Below are positions 7,398 to 14,603 of a stretch of 30,174 nt of DNA, one piece after another (the first letter of the stretch is position 1; each line of letters begins with the position of its first letter). Both the position numbers and the translations under genes were made by a program. The DNA is from Desulforudis sp. GTDB taxonomy: Bacteria; Bacillota; Desulfotomaculia; Desulfotomaculales; Desulforudaceae. Where the stretch lies: assembly GCA_014859075.1 (NCBI GenBank), contig JACUUW010000002.1, positions 1 to 30,174 of the forward strand. The letters are read 5' to 3'. Under the pieces are notes generated by a model that worked only from the letters and a program-made list of their open reading frames with translations, was not told the origin of the DNA and ran no database searches.

Positions 7398-8230
7398 GAT
7401 CCACCCCGCTTTTTCATTTCCCGGGCTCTTTCTGTCGCTCGTTCCACGGCCTGCTGCAGTCCCGCGCGCACGGCCGCCTCCTCCAGGGCAAACAACCCGG
7501 CGGCGGTGGTCCCGCCCGGGGTAGTCACCATGTCCTTCAACCGACCCGGGTGTTCACCGGTTTCCAAGATCATTTTGGCCGCCCCGTACATGGTCTGGGC
7601 GGCGAGCAGGACACTCACGTCACGCGGTAAGCCCATCCGCACAGCACCATCGGCCAGCGCTTCGACAATCAGGTACATGTAAGCCGGGCCGCTTCCGCTC
7701 AGTCCGGTGACGGCATCCAAGAGGTCTTCCTCAACCCGGACCGTACGGCCTACCGCCTCCAGAATCGCGCGCGCCCGGGACCCGTCCCGGGGCCCGGCAA
7801 ACCGGCCCAGGCAGTAGGCACTGGCCGCGGCGCCGACCAGGGCCGGGGTGTTGGGCATGACCCGAACTACCGGGATGCCCTCCCCGAGACCGTTTTCAAT
7901 AAACGCCAGATCAACTCCGGCCGCGATGCTGACAATCGTGTGGGAAGGGCTTACGTGGGGCCTGATCTCGGCCAGGACGGCACCAACGACATGCGGTTTG
8001 ACGGCTAGAATAAGTGTGTCGGCAAAACCGACCAGGGCCACGTTTTCTCTCACGGTCTGGATGCCGAGTTCGGTCTCCAGGTAAGCCCGGCGCTCGTCCG
8101 AAACCTCACAGACCATCAACTGGGCGCTGGACACCAGTCCGGCGGCAAGCACGCCGCGGGTCAAGGCTTCCCCCATGGCGCCGCCGCCCGCGATTCCGAT
8201 ATTGTGAATTTCCTGAGACAAATCATCCAC
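7394..8230 (-). CDS. proC: Pyrroline-5-carboxylate reductase
   Basis: This 278-residue enzyme catalyses the NAD(P)H-dependent last step of proline synthesis. The N-terminal Rossmann fold has IGIAGGGAMGEAL (11-23), VKPH near 78, and VRVMPNTPALVGAAAS near 122-137. The C-terminal dimerisation domain carries the family signature VTGLSGSGPAYMYLIVEALADG and the TTPGGTTAAGL segment. The ATG at 8230 follows GAGGTGG. It sits 2 nt after sepF and overlaps yggT by 4 nt, so it is embedded in the division operon even though it is metabolic. A proC gene at this place is shared with several Clostridia and Actinobacteria. Confidence 0.97.
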   Translation of the reverse strand: MDDLSQEIHNIGIAGGGAMGEALTRGVLAAGLVSSAQLMVCEVSDERRAYLETELGIQTVRENVALVGFADTLILAVKPHVVGAVLAEIRPHVSPSHTIVSIAAGVDLAFIENGLGEGIPVVRVMPNTPALVGAAASAYCLGRFAGPRDGSRARAILEAVGRTVRVEEDLLDAVTGLSGSGPAYMYLIVEALADGAVRMGLPRDVSVLLAAQTMYGAAKMILETGEHPGRLKDMVTTPGGTTAAGLFALEEAAVRAGLQQAVERATERAREMKKRGGS

Positions 8231-8232
8231 CT

Positions 8233-8664
8233 CTAAGACTTAATCCAGGGGAAAATTCCGCGGTCCGGTTCCTTCGCCGGTTCACCCTCGATATCCATGT
8301 TGTTCGGCACAAAAAGAAAGATTCCCCCGCCCACCTTCTGCTGGCTTCCGTTTACCGCCAGCGTGGCGCCGCTTACAAAATCCACGATCCTCCGGGCCAC
8401 ATCGGTGTCTACGTGCTCAAGATTGACAATGACGGGACGCCGGTTTTTCAGGTGTTCGACGATATCCTGAGCTTCGTCATAGGACTTCGGTTCGACGACT
8501 ACCACCCGCACCTGGCGCTGTGCGTGGAGATTTACCACAGTCGCCTTTTTCCTGGGATCAGCAGGTTTTTCCCCTTGTGACCGGTCTTCCTGAACCTGTT
8601 CCGGACCCTCTTCCTCAAACCCCATGAAGTTCAACACCCGGTCCACTAGTTTTCTGCTTCCCAA
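8233..8664 (-). CDS. sepF: Cell division protein SepF
   Basis: This is a protein of about 143 residues. The N-terminal amphipathic segment SRKLVDRVLNFMGFEEE is the presumed membrane anchor. A charged linker (about 20-45) follows, then the SepF core with VVVVEPKSYDEAQDIVEHLK, PVIVNLEHVD and RRIVDFVSGATLAVNG. SepF polymerises, binds the FtsZ C-terminal peptide and tethers the Z-ring to the membrane. I place the start at the TTG at 8664: GAGGGGGGA lies 7 nt before it and the gene then begins 2 nt after yggS. An upstream in-frame ATG at 8688 would overlap yggS and lacks a clear site. SepF may be especially important here because no ftsA is present next to ftsZ. Confidence 0.95.
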   Translation of the reverse strand: MGSRKLVDRVLNFMGFEEEGPEQVQEDRSQGEKPADPRKKATVVNLHAQRQVRVVVVEPKSYDEAQDIVEHLKNRRPVIVNLEHVDTDVARRIVDFVSGATLAVNGSQQKVGGGIFLFVPNNMDIEGEPAKEPDRGIFPWIKS

Positions 8665-8666
8665 CG

Positions 8667-9362
8667 TCAGTCCCCCCTCAGAGTGCATTTTCGGGGACCA
8701 AATACGGCTGTGCCGATACGAACCATATTTGCTCCCTCTTCAACAGCAACCGTATAGTCGCTGCTCATCCCCATGGACAGATACCGCATCCGGACACCGG
8801 AATCGTCAGACAGACGCTCAAACAGCCCCCTCATCTCCCGGAAAAGGGGTCTTACCTCTTCCGGATCGGTCACAAAAGGGGCCATAACCATTAGTCCTTC
8901 GACCCGCAAGCCTTCAAGTCCTGCCGCCCGGTTGACAAAGTCAATCAAATCGCCGGGCGGTACACCGAACCTCCCGGCCTCGCCGGTCACGTTCACCTGG
9001 ACCAATACTCTGAAAACCCGCCCGAACCTCCTGGCTTGCCGGTCCAGTTCTTGGGCCAGCGACCAACGGTCCATGCTGTGTATGAGCTCTACGCGGCCCA
9101 CAAGGGGCTTCACCTTGTTGCGCTGCAGGTGCCCGATAAAATGCCACCGCACCCCGGGTAACTCCGGGTATTTACGGACTAATTCCTGAACCCGGTTTTC
9201 TCCCAACACTTTGACTCCGGCATCCAACGCCTGTTTTATTGCGTCCAGACCGACATCCTTGGTCACGGCCACCAACTCCACGTCCTCCGGGCCGAGTCCG
9301 GACCGCCGGCAGGCGGCCGCAATCTTATGCCTTACACGCTCCAGGTTTTGGGCCACGTCCAC
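8667..9362 (-). CDS. yggS: YggS/YlmE family PLP-binding protein (PLP homeostasis)
   Basis: This 231-residue protein has the alanine-racemase-like N-terminal TIM-barrel fold without the second domain. VAVTK at 31-35 places the PLP-binding lysine at Lys35. GENRVQELVRKYPEL, WHFIGHLQRNK and LVQVNVTGEAGRFG are conserved in the family, as are LSMGMSSDYTVAVEEGANMVRIG and the final FGPR. Members bind pyridoxal phosphate and keep its pool and amino-acid balance in order; no catalytic reaction is established. It starts with GTG at 9362 after GGTGGTGA. It corresponds to ylmE and precedes sepF, as in B. subtilis. Confidence 0.96.
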   Translation of the reverse strand: MDVAQNLERVRHKIAAACRRSGLGPEDVELVAVTKDVGLDAIKQALDAGVKVLGENRVQELVRKYPELPGVRWHFIGHLQRNKVKPLVGRVELIHSMDRWSLAQELDRQARRFGRVFRVLVQVNVTGEAGRFGVPPGDLIDFVNRAAGLEGLRVEGLMVMAPFVTDPEEVRPLFREMRGLFERLSDDSGVRMRYLSMGMSSDYTVAVEEGANMVRIGTAVFGPRKCTLRGD

Positions 9363-9420
9363 TGTTTACATCACCACCCCCCGAACGGAACCACGATGCG
9401 GACCGGACAAAACCGGCCGT

Positions 9421-10338
9421 CTATCTGTGCCGCTCTTTATACGGAACAAGCCAGGGGTTGGTTACGTACCGTACCCCGGTGGTTACACCGTCCCCCGACA
9501 CCAGCGCCTGTCCCCCGATTTGGCCCTCAATGGTGACCGGAACCCACTGGAAACCATCCTTGTGCAGGGTTAATAATCCGGGACGCCCGCGGTACAGGGT
9601 GATCGTGCCCCGTGACACAAGATACCCACTTAATTCCCGGTTGACCACCTCGAAATCAAAACGGCGTTGGTCCAGGAAATCACCCGGGTAACTTTCAAAC
9701 TTGAGACGCAACAAAGTCCGTCCCTCAGTCGGCAGAAGCTCGGAAAGCACCCCGTGGTGGAGCTCGTCCCCCCGGAGCAACTGCCAGCGGGTGCCCGGAA
9801 CCAGCATATCCCTGGGCAGGAGTCCATCCGGAACCACAAACTGCGCATAGACCGGGCCCAGGTTATCGGCCACTCTAAACAGGGCTTCGCCCCGCGAAAC
9901 CTTCTGCGCGCCGGACCTGACCACCAGAGTGAGATTCGGCGGCTCAAATAGACCGGAGGCAGCCTCCGGCACAAGAATCCGTTCGAGTCCGTCCATTCGG
10001 TAGAACACCACGCCACCGCGTGGTGACCGGATTTCATGCGTGACGCCGACATCCACCAAGCGGCCCACAACCCCGCCCCGACTGACACGCGACCCGTCCG
10101 CCAACTGTGGACGAAACAACCCGTTTGCCGGAGCATAGACAACAGTCTCGTCGCGAATCAGAAGACCTTCAAGCGGCACCGTGGAACGGGCGACAACCGG
10201 CTTGATGACTTCAACATGAAGGAGAAAGCCGACTACGTAAGGCCACAGCCAGACCCACAACAGCCATCCGGCCAAGCCCAGCAGGACCATGACAAAGGCA
10301 ATGCGCCGAACTCGGAAAGGTACCCCTCTCAAATCCAT
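9421..10338 (-). CDS. HlyD-like membrane-anchored adaptor protein, orphan
   Basis: This 305-residue protein has one strong N-terminal transmembrane helix (about 13-40). An extracytoplasmic part follows that begins like a membrane fusion protein: EGLLIRDETVVYAPANGLF and DGSRVSRGGVVGRLVD (57-96) look like the split biotinyl-lipoyl domain of HlyD/RND adaptors, and a second glycine-rich half, IRSPRGGVVFYRMDGLE, lies near 103-119. The long helical hairpin usual in efflux adaptors is not apparent. No ABC or RND transporter gene is adjacent, and the neighbours are phoU and the ylmE-sepF division genes, so a cell-envelope or division role is as plausible as export. It starts with ATG at 10338 and ends 58 nt before yggS. 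The domain call is moderate; the function is unknown. Confidence 0.75.
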   Translation of the reverse strand: MDLRGVPFRVRRIAFVMVLLGLAGWLLWVWLWPYVVGFLLHVEVIKPVVARSTVPLEGLLIRDETVVYAPANGLFRPQLADGSRVSRGGVVGRLVDVGVTHEIRSPRGGVVFYRMDGLERILVPEAASGLFEPPNLTLVVRSGAQKVSRGEALFRVADNLGPVYAQFVVPDGLLPRDMLVPGTRWQLLRGDELHHGVLSELLPTEGRTLLRLKFESYPGDFLDQRRFDFEVVNRELSGYLVSRGTITLYRGRPGLLTLHKDGFQWVPVTIEGQIGGQALVSGDGVTTGVRYVTNPWLVPYKERHR

Positions 10339-10353
10339 TGCCTACTTCTCTTA

Positions 10354-10371
10354 GATGTGAGATGTGTGAAG
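10354..10371. repeat. Degenerate GAAGTGAG-like repeat relic (tentative)
   Basis: The stretch GATGTGAGATGTGTGAAG matches the 18-nt arm found beside mutM (995-1012) at 15 of 18 positions. It lies in the roughly 80-nt spacer upstream of the HlyD-like gene and downstream of the phoU terminator. It could be a decayed member of the same repeat family or chance purine-rich similarity. Confidence 0.3.
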
Positions 10372-10418
10372 GTAATTGTTTGTACTTTCTATTCCACACA
10401 TTACCGGCAAGTCCTGCG

Positions 10419-10445
10419 AAAAAACTGAAAGCCCTGGCGGGCTTT
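10419..10445 (-). terminator. Intrinsic terminator of the pst-phoU operon
   Basis: On the minus strand AAAGCCC (10439-10445) and GGGCTTT (10428-10434) pair around a 4-nt loop and are followed by CAGTTTTTT. The stem begins right at the phoU stop codon. It separates the phosphate operon from the HlyD-like gene. Confidence 0.85.
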
Positions 10446-11101
10446 TAGTTCAACTCTTCCCATTCTCCGGTGACCAGGTACACCACGTCTTCTCCGATGT
10501 TTGTGGCCCGGTCGGCCAGGCGTTCCAGGCGGCGGACCACAACCAGGAGGTAGACCACGCAGGGGATGGTGTCGGGATTATCTTCCATATAACTGATAAG
10601 ATCGTGAAAAAGCAGGTTGTAAATATCATCGACTTCGTCGTCCATGGCGCACATGGCGCGGGCTTTCTCCACATCGCCGTGCACGTAAGCATCGAGGCCG
10701 TCCTTGACCATCTGTTGGACGATCCGGGCCATCTCCGGAATCCTATCCATCGGCCTTGACGGCATCCGCCCGCAAACGCACATTGCGGCCCGGGCGATGT
10801 CCACGGCGTGGTCCCCCATGCGTTCCAGGTTCAGTAGAATCTTGATGCCGGTGACAATCACCCGCAAGTCCCGGGCCATTGGCTGCTGGGTGGCGATCAG
10901 GCGAATGCAGTTATTCTCGATCTCATAGCGCAGCCGATCGATGATGTCGTCCCTGGTGATCACCTCCTTGGCGATCAGCGGGTCCTGGGTAAAAAGCGAT
11001 TCCATGGCTTTGTAGATACTCTGCTCGACCAGACTGGCCATACGCAAAATATCCTGCTTTAACTCATCCAGCTCGACATCAAAAGTACGCCGGTTGGACA
11101 A
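10445..11101 (-). CDS. phoU: Phosphate signalling complex protein PhoU
   Basis: PhoU is a cytoplasmic all-helical protein of two PhoU domains that links the Pst transporter to PhoR and restrains uptake when phosphate is plentiful. The sequence shows the two repeats with the metal-binding E-x-x-x-D pattern: NLERMGDHAVDIAR in the first half and RRLERLADRATNIGEDVVYL in the second. The length of about 218 residues is normal. I prefer the TTG at 11101, because GGAG at 11110-11113 lies 8 nt before it. A GTG at 11110 overlaps that site and would add three residues. It is the last gene of pstSCAB-phoU and is followed by a terminator. Confidence 0.96.
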   Translation of the reverse strand: MSNRRTFDVELDELKQDILRMASLVEQSIYKAMESLFTQDPLIAKEVITRDDIIDRLRYEIENNCIRLIATQQPMARDLRVIVTGIKILLNLERMGDHAVDIARAAMCVCGRMPSRPMDRIPEMARIVQQMVKDGLDAYVHGDVEKARAMCAMDDEVDDIYNLLFHDLISYMEDNPDTIPCVVYLLVVVRRLERLADRATNIGEDVVYLVTGEWEELN

Positions 11102-11171
11102 AACAATCACTCCGCAGCTTTAATAAGCATTAATCTAACACAAGGAGCCTGAAAGGGCAAGAACAAGTTTT

Positions 11172-11927
11172 TTAGCCAAAACGACCGGTGATGTAGTCTT
11201 CCGTTCTTTTGTCCTTCGGTCTGGTGAAAAGGGTATCGGTCTTGCCTGATTCCACGATTTCGCCGTTCAGGAAAAAGGCGGTCACATCCGAAACCCGGGC
11301 CGCCTGTTGCATGTTATGGGTGACAATGACAATGGTATAGTTCTTTTTCAACTCCTGCAGCAATTCCTCAATCTTCAGAGTGGAGATCGGATCGAGCGCC
11401 GAACTGGGTTCATCCATCAAAAGCACTTCGGGTTCCACGGCCAGCAGACGGGCGATGCAGAGGCGCTGTTGCTGACCGCCCGACAACCCCAGGGCCGAGC
11501 GGAACAACCGGTCGTGCACCTCTTCCCAGAGCGCCGCGTCCCGCAGGCTGTTCTCCACGATCTCGTCCAGCCGGCGCTTGTTCTTCAAGCCGTGTATCCG
11601 AGGTCCATAAGCCACGTTGTCGTAGACCGACATCGGGAAGGGGTTCGGCCGCTGGAACACCATGCCCACCCGCTTGCGCAGGTGCACGACATCCACCTCG
11701 GGGCCGTGGACGTCCTCGTCGTCAAGCAAAACCTGCCCGTCCACCCGTACCCCTTCAATCAGGTCGTTCATCCGGTTCAACACCCGCAGGAACGTACTCT
11801 TGCCGCAACCGGAGGGACCGATGAGCGCCGAAATCTGCTGCTGCTCGATGTCCAGATCCACTTCCCGCAGAGCTTGGGTATCGCCGTAGAACAGGTTCAG
11901 ATTTCTAACGGTAATCTTGTTTGCCAT
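11172..11927 (-). CDS. pstB: Phosphate ABC transporter ATP-binding protein
   Basis: The 251-residue cytoplasmic ATPase powers high-affinity phosphate import. Walker A is GPSGCGKST (37-45), the signature motif LSGGQQQR (149-156), and Walker B VLLMDEP (169-175), with the H-loop at VTHNMQQAARV. RVGMVFQRPNPFPMSVYDNV, with its NPFP, is the PstB-specific Q-loop region. The ATG at 11927 has GGAGG upstream. It lies 12 nt after pstA. A gap of about 70 nt with no strong terminator or promoter separates it from phoU. Confidence 0.98.
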   Translation of the reverse strand: MANKITVRNLNLFYGDTQALREVDLDIEQQQISALIGPSGCGKSTFLRVLNRMNDLIEGVRVDGQVLLDDEDVHGPEVDVVHLRKRVGMVFQRPNPFPMSVYDNVAYGPRIHGLKNKRRLDEIVENSLRDAALWEEVHDRLFRSALGLSGGQQQRLCIARLLAVEPEVLLMDEPSSALDPISTLKIEELLQELKKNYTIVIVTHNMQQAARVSDVTAFFLNGEIVESGKTDTLFTRPKDKRTEDYITGRFG

Positions 11928-11939
11928 TCTCCCAGCCTC

Positions 11940-12800
11940 CTAGTGCTTCCCGAGAAGGCGCCGCTGGTAGATACGCGCCGGCACACCAATCAGAAGATTA
12001 AAAGCCAACACCACCAGGATCAACAGGGCGGCGGTCCCGGCCGCGATTTCGTCCGCATCCGGCCGCAAGCCCTCGGCACGTACGTACCAGAGGTGCACCG
12101 AAAGTGTTTCCCCGGCCACAAACGGGTTCAAATCCGGAAAGTGGCGCGAGACACTGACACCGGCGGTGTAGATCAGCACCGCCGCTTCCCCGATCGCCCG
12201 GCCGGAAACCAGCGTCAGTCCGGTCACCAGCCCCAGCAGGGCCGGCGGCAACACCGCCCGCCGGACGGTCTGCCAGCGGGTGGCGCCCAGCGCCAGACTG
12301 GCCTCCCGGTAGGTCTGGGGTACGGCCCTCAGGGATTCCTCCGTCACCCGCACCAGCACCGGCAGGTTTAGAAGCGCCAAGGCCGCCGCGCCACCGAGAA
12401 TAGTGAACCCTAAACCCATAATGTTAACCAAAATGATCAAACCGAATAGGCCGATCACGATGGACGGCACGGTGGCCAGGCACTCAGTGCTTAAACGGAT
12501 CAGGTTGGTGAGGCGGGAGGGCCGGGCATACTCGGCCAAATACACCCCCGCGCCCACTCCCACCGGTACCGAGAACAACAGGGACAAAAACAGAATGTAG
12601 AAAGTGTTGAAGAGCTGGGGCCCGACCCCGCCGCCGGCCTCAAACTCCTTGGAAGGAGACAGGATGAACTCCAGGCTCAACACCGGCAGACCCTGGCCCA
12701 GGATGTAGGCCAGGAAAAACACCAGGAGCCCCATGATGAAGAACCCGGCCGCCCACAATAGAACCGTACTCAAGCCGTCTATGACACGGCGGCTATCCAT
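11940..12800 (-). CDS. pstA: Phosphate ABC transporter permease PstA
   Basis: The 286-residue inner-membrane permease forms the phosphate channel with PstC. Six hydrophobic segments are apparent. The permease EAA loop is recognisable at EESLRAVPQTYREASLALGATRWQTVRR (about 178-205), where the G of LGATRW contacts PstB. GVYLAEYA and VPSIVIGLFG are PstA-typical. The ATG at 12800 follows AGGAGGA and overlaps the pstC end by 8 nt, indicating translational coupling. Its order pstS-pstC-pstA-pstB-phoU is standard. Confidence 0.97.
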   Translation of the reverse strand: MDSRRVIDGLSTVLLWAAGFFIMGLLVFFLAYILGQGLPVLSLEFILSPSKEFEAGGGVGPQLFNTFYILFLSLLFSVPVGVGAGVYLAEYARPSRLTNLIRLSTECLATVPSIVIGLFGLIILVNIMGLGFTILGGAAALALLNLPVLVRVTEESLRAVPQTYREASLALGATRWQTVRRAVLPPALLGLVTGLTLVSGRAIGEAAVLIYTAGVSVSRHFPDLNPFVAGETLSVHLWYVRAEGLRPDADEIAAGTAALLILVVLAFNLLIGVPARIYQRRLLGKH

Positions 12801-13683
12801 CGTACGTCCTCCTCTGCACCACGAACCGGATCAGGATGATCAGGAACATCGAAACCAGAAGCAGCGTCAGGGCCATGTAGAACAGGGCGTTATTCCAGGT
12901 CGACCCGAAAGGGGTCTGGCCCATGTTCAGGATGATCTCGGCCGTGAGGGTGGAAGTCGGCTCCAGTAACGACTTGGCAATCTGGGGCACATTGCCGATC
13001 AGCATCGCCACCGCCATAGTCTCCCCGATGGCCCGCGCCATGCCCAGGATCACGGCCGTGACCAGTCCCGGCAGCGCCGCGGGAATCAGCACCCGGAAAA
13101 TGGTCTGCCAGCGGGTGGCGCCCAGCGCGTAAGAAGCCATTTCCAGTCTCCTGGGGACGGCCCGCAGGGCGTCCTCCGAGATACTGATCACGGTCGGTAG
13201 AATCATGACCGCCAGGAGCACACCCGCCACCAGCAATCCGAAACCGAAACCGCCCGTACGTTCGGCAACGAACGGCACCAGGATGGTCAGGCCGACCCAG
13301 CCGTAGACCACCGAGGGGATGCCCACGAACAGGTCGGTGGCCGGCCGCATTAGTTCCCGCACCCGCGGTGGCGCGATCTTGGCCATGAAGATGGCGCCGG
13401 CGAGGCCAAGGGGAGCACCCAGCACAACCGCCAGAAAGGTAACCCCGAGGGAACCGAGGATGAACGGCAGCGCGCCGAAGCGGTAAGGAGGATCCCAATC
13501 CGTGCCGAGATGGAACTCGAGAAACCCAATATCGCCGAATGTCTGCAGTCCTTGCTTGGCGACGAAAACGATGATGGAAAAGATGACCAGGCTGACCAGC
13601 ACGGCCGACACGACAAACACATATCCAAAGAAACGGTCCAGCGCGTATTCCTTCTTATTGCTCAACCGACCAGGTAGCGACAC
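12793..13683 (-). CDS. pstC: Phosphate ABC transporter permease PstC
   Basis: This 296-residue permease is the partner of PstA, with an N-terminal cytosolic stretch and about six membrane helices. The EAA loop is EDALRAVPRRLEMASYALGATRWQTIFR near 172-199, almost parallel to that of PstA. LFVGIPSVVYGWVGL and GLAGAIFMAKIAP are conserved in PstC. It starts with GTG at 13683 after GGTGGGG and follows pstS by 21 nt. Nothing is missing compared with the family. Confidence 0.97.
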   Translation of the reverse strand: MSLPGRLSNKKEYALDRFFGYVFVVSAVLVSLVIFSIIVFVAKQGLQTFGDIGFLEFHLGTDWDPPYRFGALPFILGSLGVTFLAVVLGAPLGLAGAIFMAKIAPPRVRELMRPATDLFVGIPSVVYGWVGLTILVPFVAERTGGFGFGLLVAGVLLAVMILPTVISISEDALRAVPRRLEMASYALGATRWQTIFRVLIPAALPGLVTAVILGMARAIGETMAVAMLIGNVPQIAKSLLEPTSTLTAEIILNMGQTPFGSTWNNALFYMALTLLLVSMFLIILIRFVVQRRTYDG

Positions 13684-13704
13684 AACAAGGCCCCACCTTT
13701 ATTG

Positions 13705-14520
13705 TCAGTTAGTCCCCATGCCGGCAACGGGCACAAATCCCATTTCCTCCACGAAGTCGTACTGGAATTCCGCACTCAGGATGTAATCGATAAAAGCCTT
13801 GACGTCGCCCCTCGGCTCTCCCCTGGTGTACATCCGCACCCTGGCTACGATCGGATAAACGCCCGCGATCACGTTTTCCGGGCTGCACTCGTATCCGTCG
13901 TATTTGAGCGCCTTGACCGCACCTTTACGAAGGTAGGCATAGTCCACATAACCGATCGCCCCCGGGATGGCACTCACCGTCTGCAGCACCTCACCATTGG
14001 AGTTCATGACGGCCGCATTGAGGGTGAAATCTTTCTCGCCGAGCAGAATCTCCCGGACGACCTTCCGGGACCCGGAAGACGGTGGACGGTGAATCAAGTT
14101 GATCTGCCGGTCAAATGCGCTGCCCACCTCACGCCAGTTGGTGATTTCACCGGTCAGAATCCCGACCAACTGGTCGTGGCTGAGGTCGCCGACATCCACC
14201 CCCGGGTGGACAACGATCGCAAACGGTGCAAAAGCAACCACGTGTTCAACCAGCCCGGCGTACACCGGGTCGTCCGCGGGCGCGGGAACGTCGGAATTGC
14301 CGATGTCTACATAACCTGAGGCCACCTGGGAAAGGCCGGTAAAGGAACCGCCCCCGCTCACGTTCACGGTGATTTCGGGATGAGCGGTCATGAACTGATC
14401 GGCCGCCATTTTGACCAAAGGCAGCATGGCGGTAGAACCGACGGCGGTCACCGGCTTGTCCCAGCAACCGGTCGTCAGGAGCAAAACAACCCCAATCAGA
14501 ACAATCAGTATTTTCCTCAT
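13705..14520 (-). CDS. pstS: Phosphate-binding lipoprotein PstS
   Basis: The 271-residue extracytoplasmic phosphate receptor starts with a signal peptide whose LLLTTGC ends in the lipidated Cys19. The mature part opens with VTAVGSTAMLPLV, where the early serine and threonine contact phosphate. SGGGSFTGLSQVASGYVDIGNSD and HRPPSSGSRKVV, the SGSR loop that closes on phosphate, are present. GAIGYVDYAYL is also typical. The ATG at 14520 follows AAGGGGG. Directly upstream lies a four-repeat PhoP box with a -10 element, so this gene should be strongly induced by phosphate starvation. Confidence 0.97.
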   Translation of the reverse strand: MRKILIVLIGVVLLLTTGCWDKPVTAVGSTAMLPLVKMAADQFMTAHPEITVNVSGGGSFTGLSQVASGYVDIGNSDVPAPADDPVYAGLVEHVVAFAPFAIVVHPGVDVGDLSHDQLVGILTGEITNWREVGSAFDRQINLIHRPPSSGSRKVVREILLGEKDFTLNAAVMNSNGEVLQTVSAIPGAIGYVDYAYLRKGAVKALKYDGYECSPENVIAGVYPIVARVRMYTRGEPRGDVKAFIDYILSAEFQYDFVEEMGFVPVAGMGTN

Positions 14521-14549
14521 CGGCGCCCCCTTGTCCAGCTTCCCCGCTT

Positions 14550-14603
14550 ACTGTAACACACGCCTGTTAGCTCAATATTAAGGAAATGTTAATTCAACGT
14601 TAA
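14550..14603 (-). promoter_or_regulatory. PhoP box and promoter of pstSCAB-phoU
   Basis: On the minus strand the hexamers TTAACG (14598-14603), TTAACA (14587-14592), TTAATA (14576-14581) and CTAACA (14565-14570) recur at an exact 11-nt period, with 5-nt spacers. This is the known Firmicute PhoP-binding arrangement of TTAACA-like direct repeats. A TACAGT -10 element (14550-14555) follows the last hexamer after 9 nt, and no separate -35 is needed in Pho-activated promoters. The TAA stop of phoR lies inside the first hexamer. Confidence 0.88.

Noticed and set aside
9363..9420. CCGG-ACAAAA-CCGG inverted repeat between the HlyD-like gene and yggS
   Set aside because: Arms of four bases in a CCGG-rich genome are expected by chance and no T-run follows.
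11307..12371. Plus-strand open frame of 354 codons across pstB and pstA
   Set aside because: It runs antisense through two certain genes and has no recognisable protein features.
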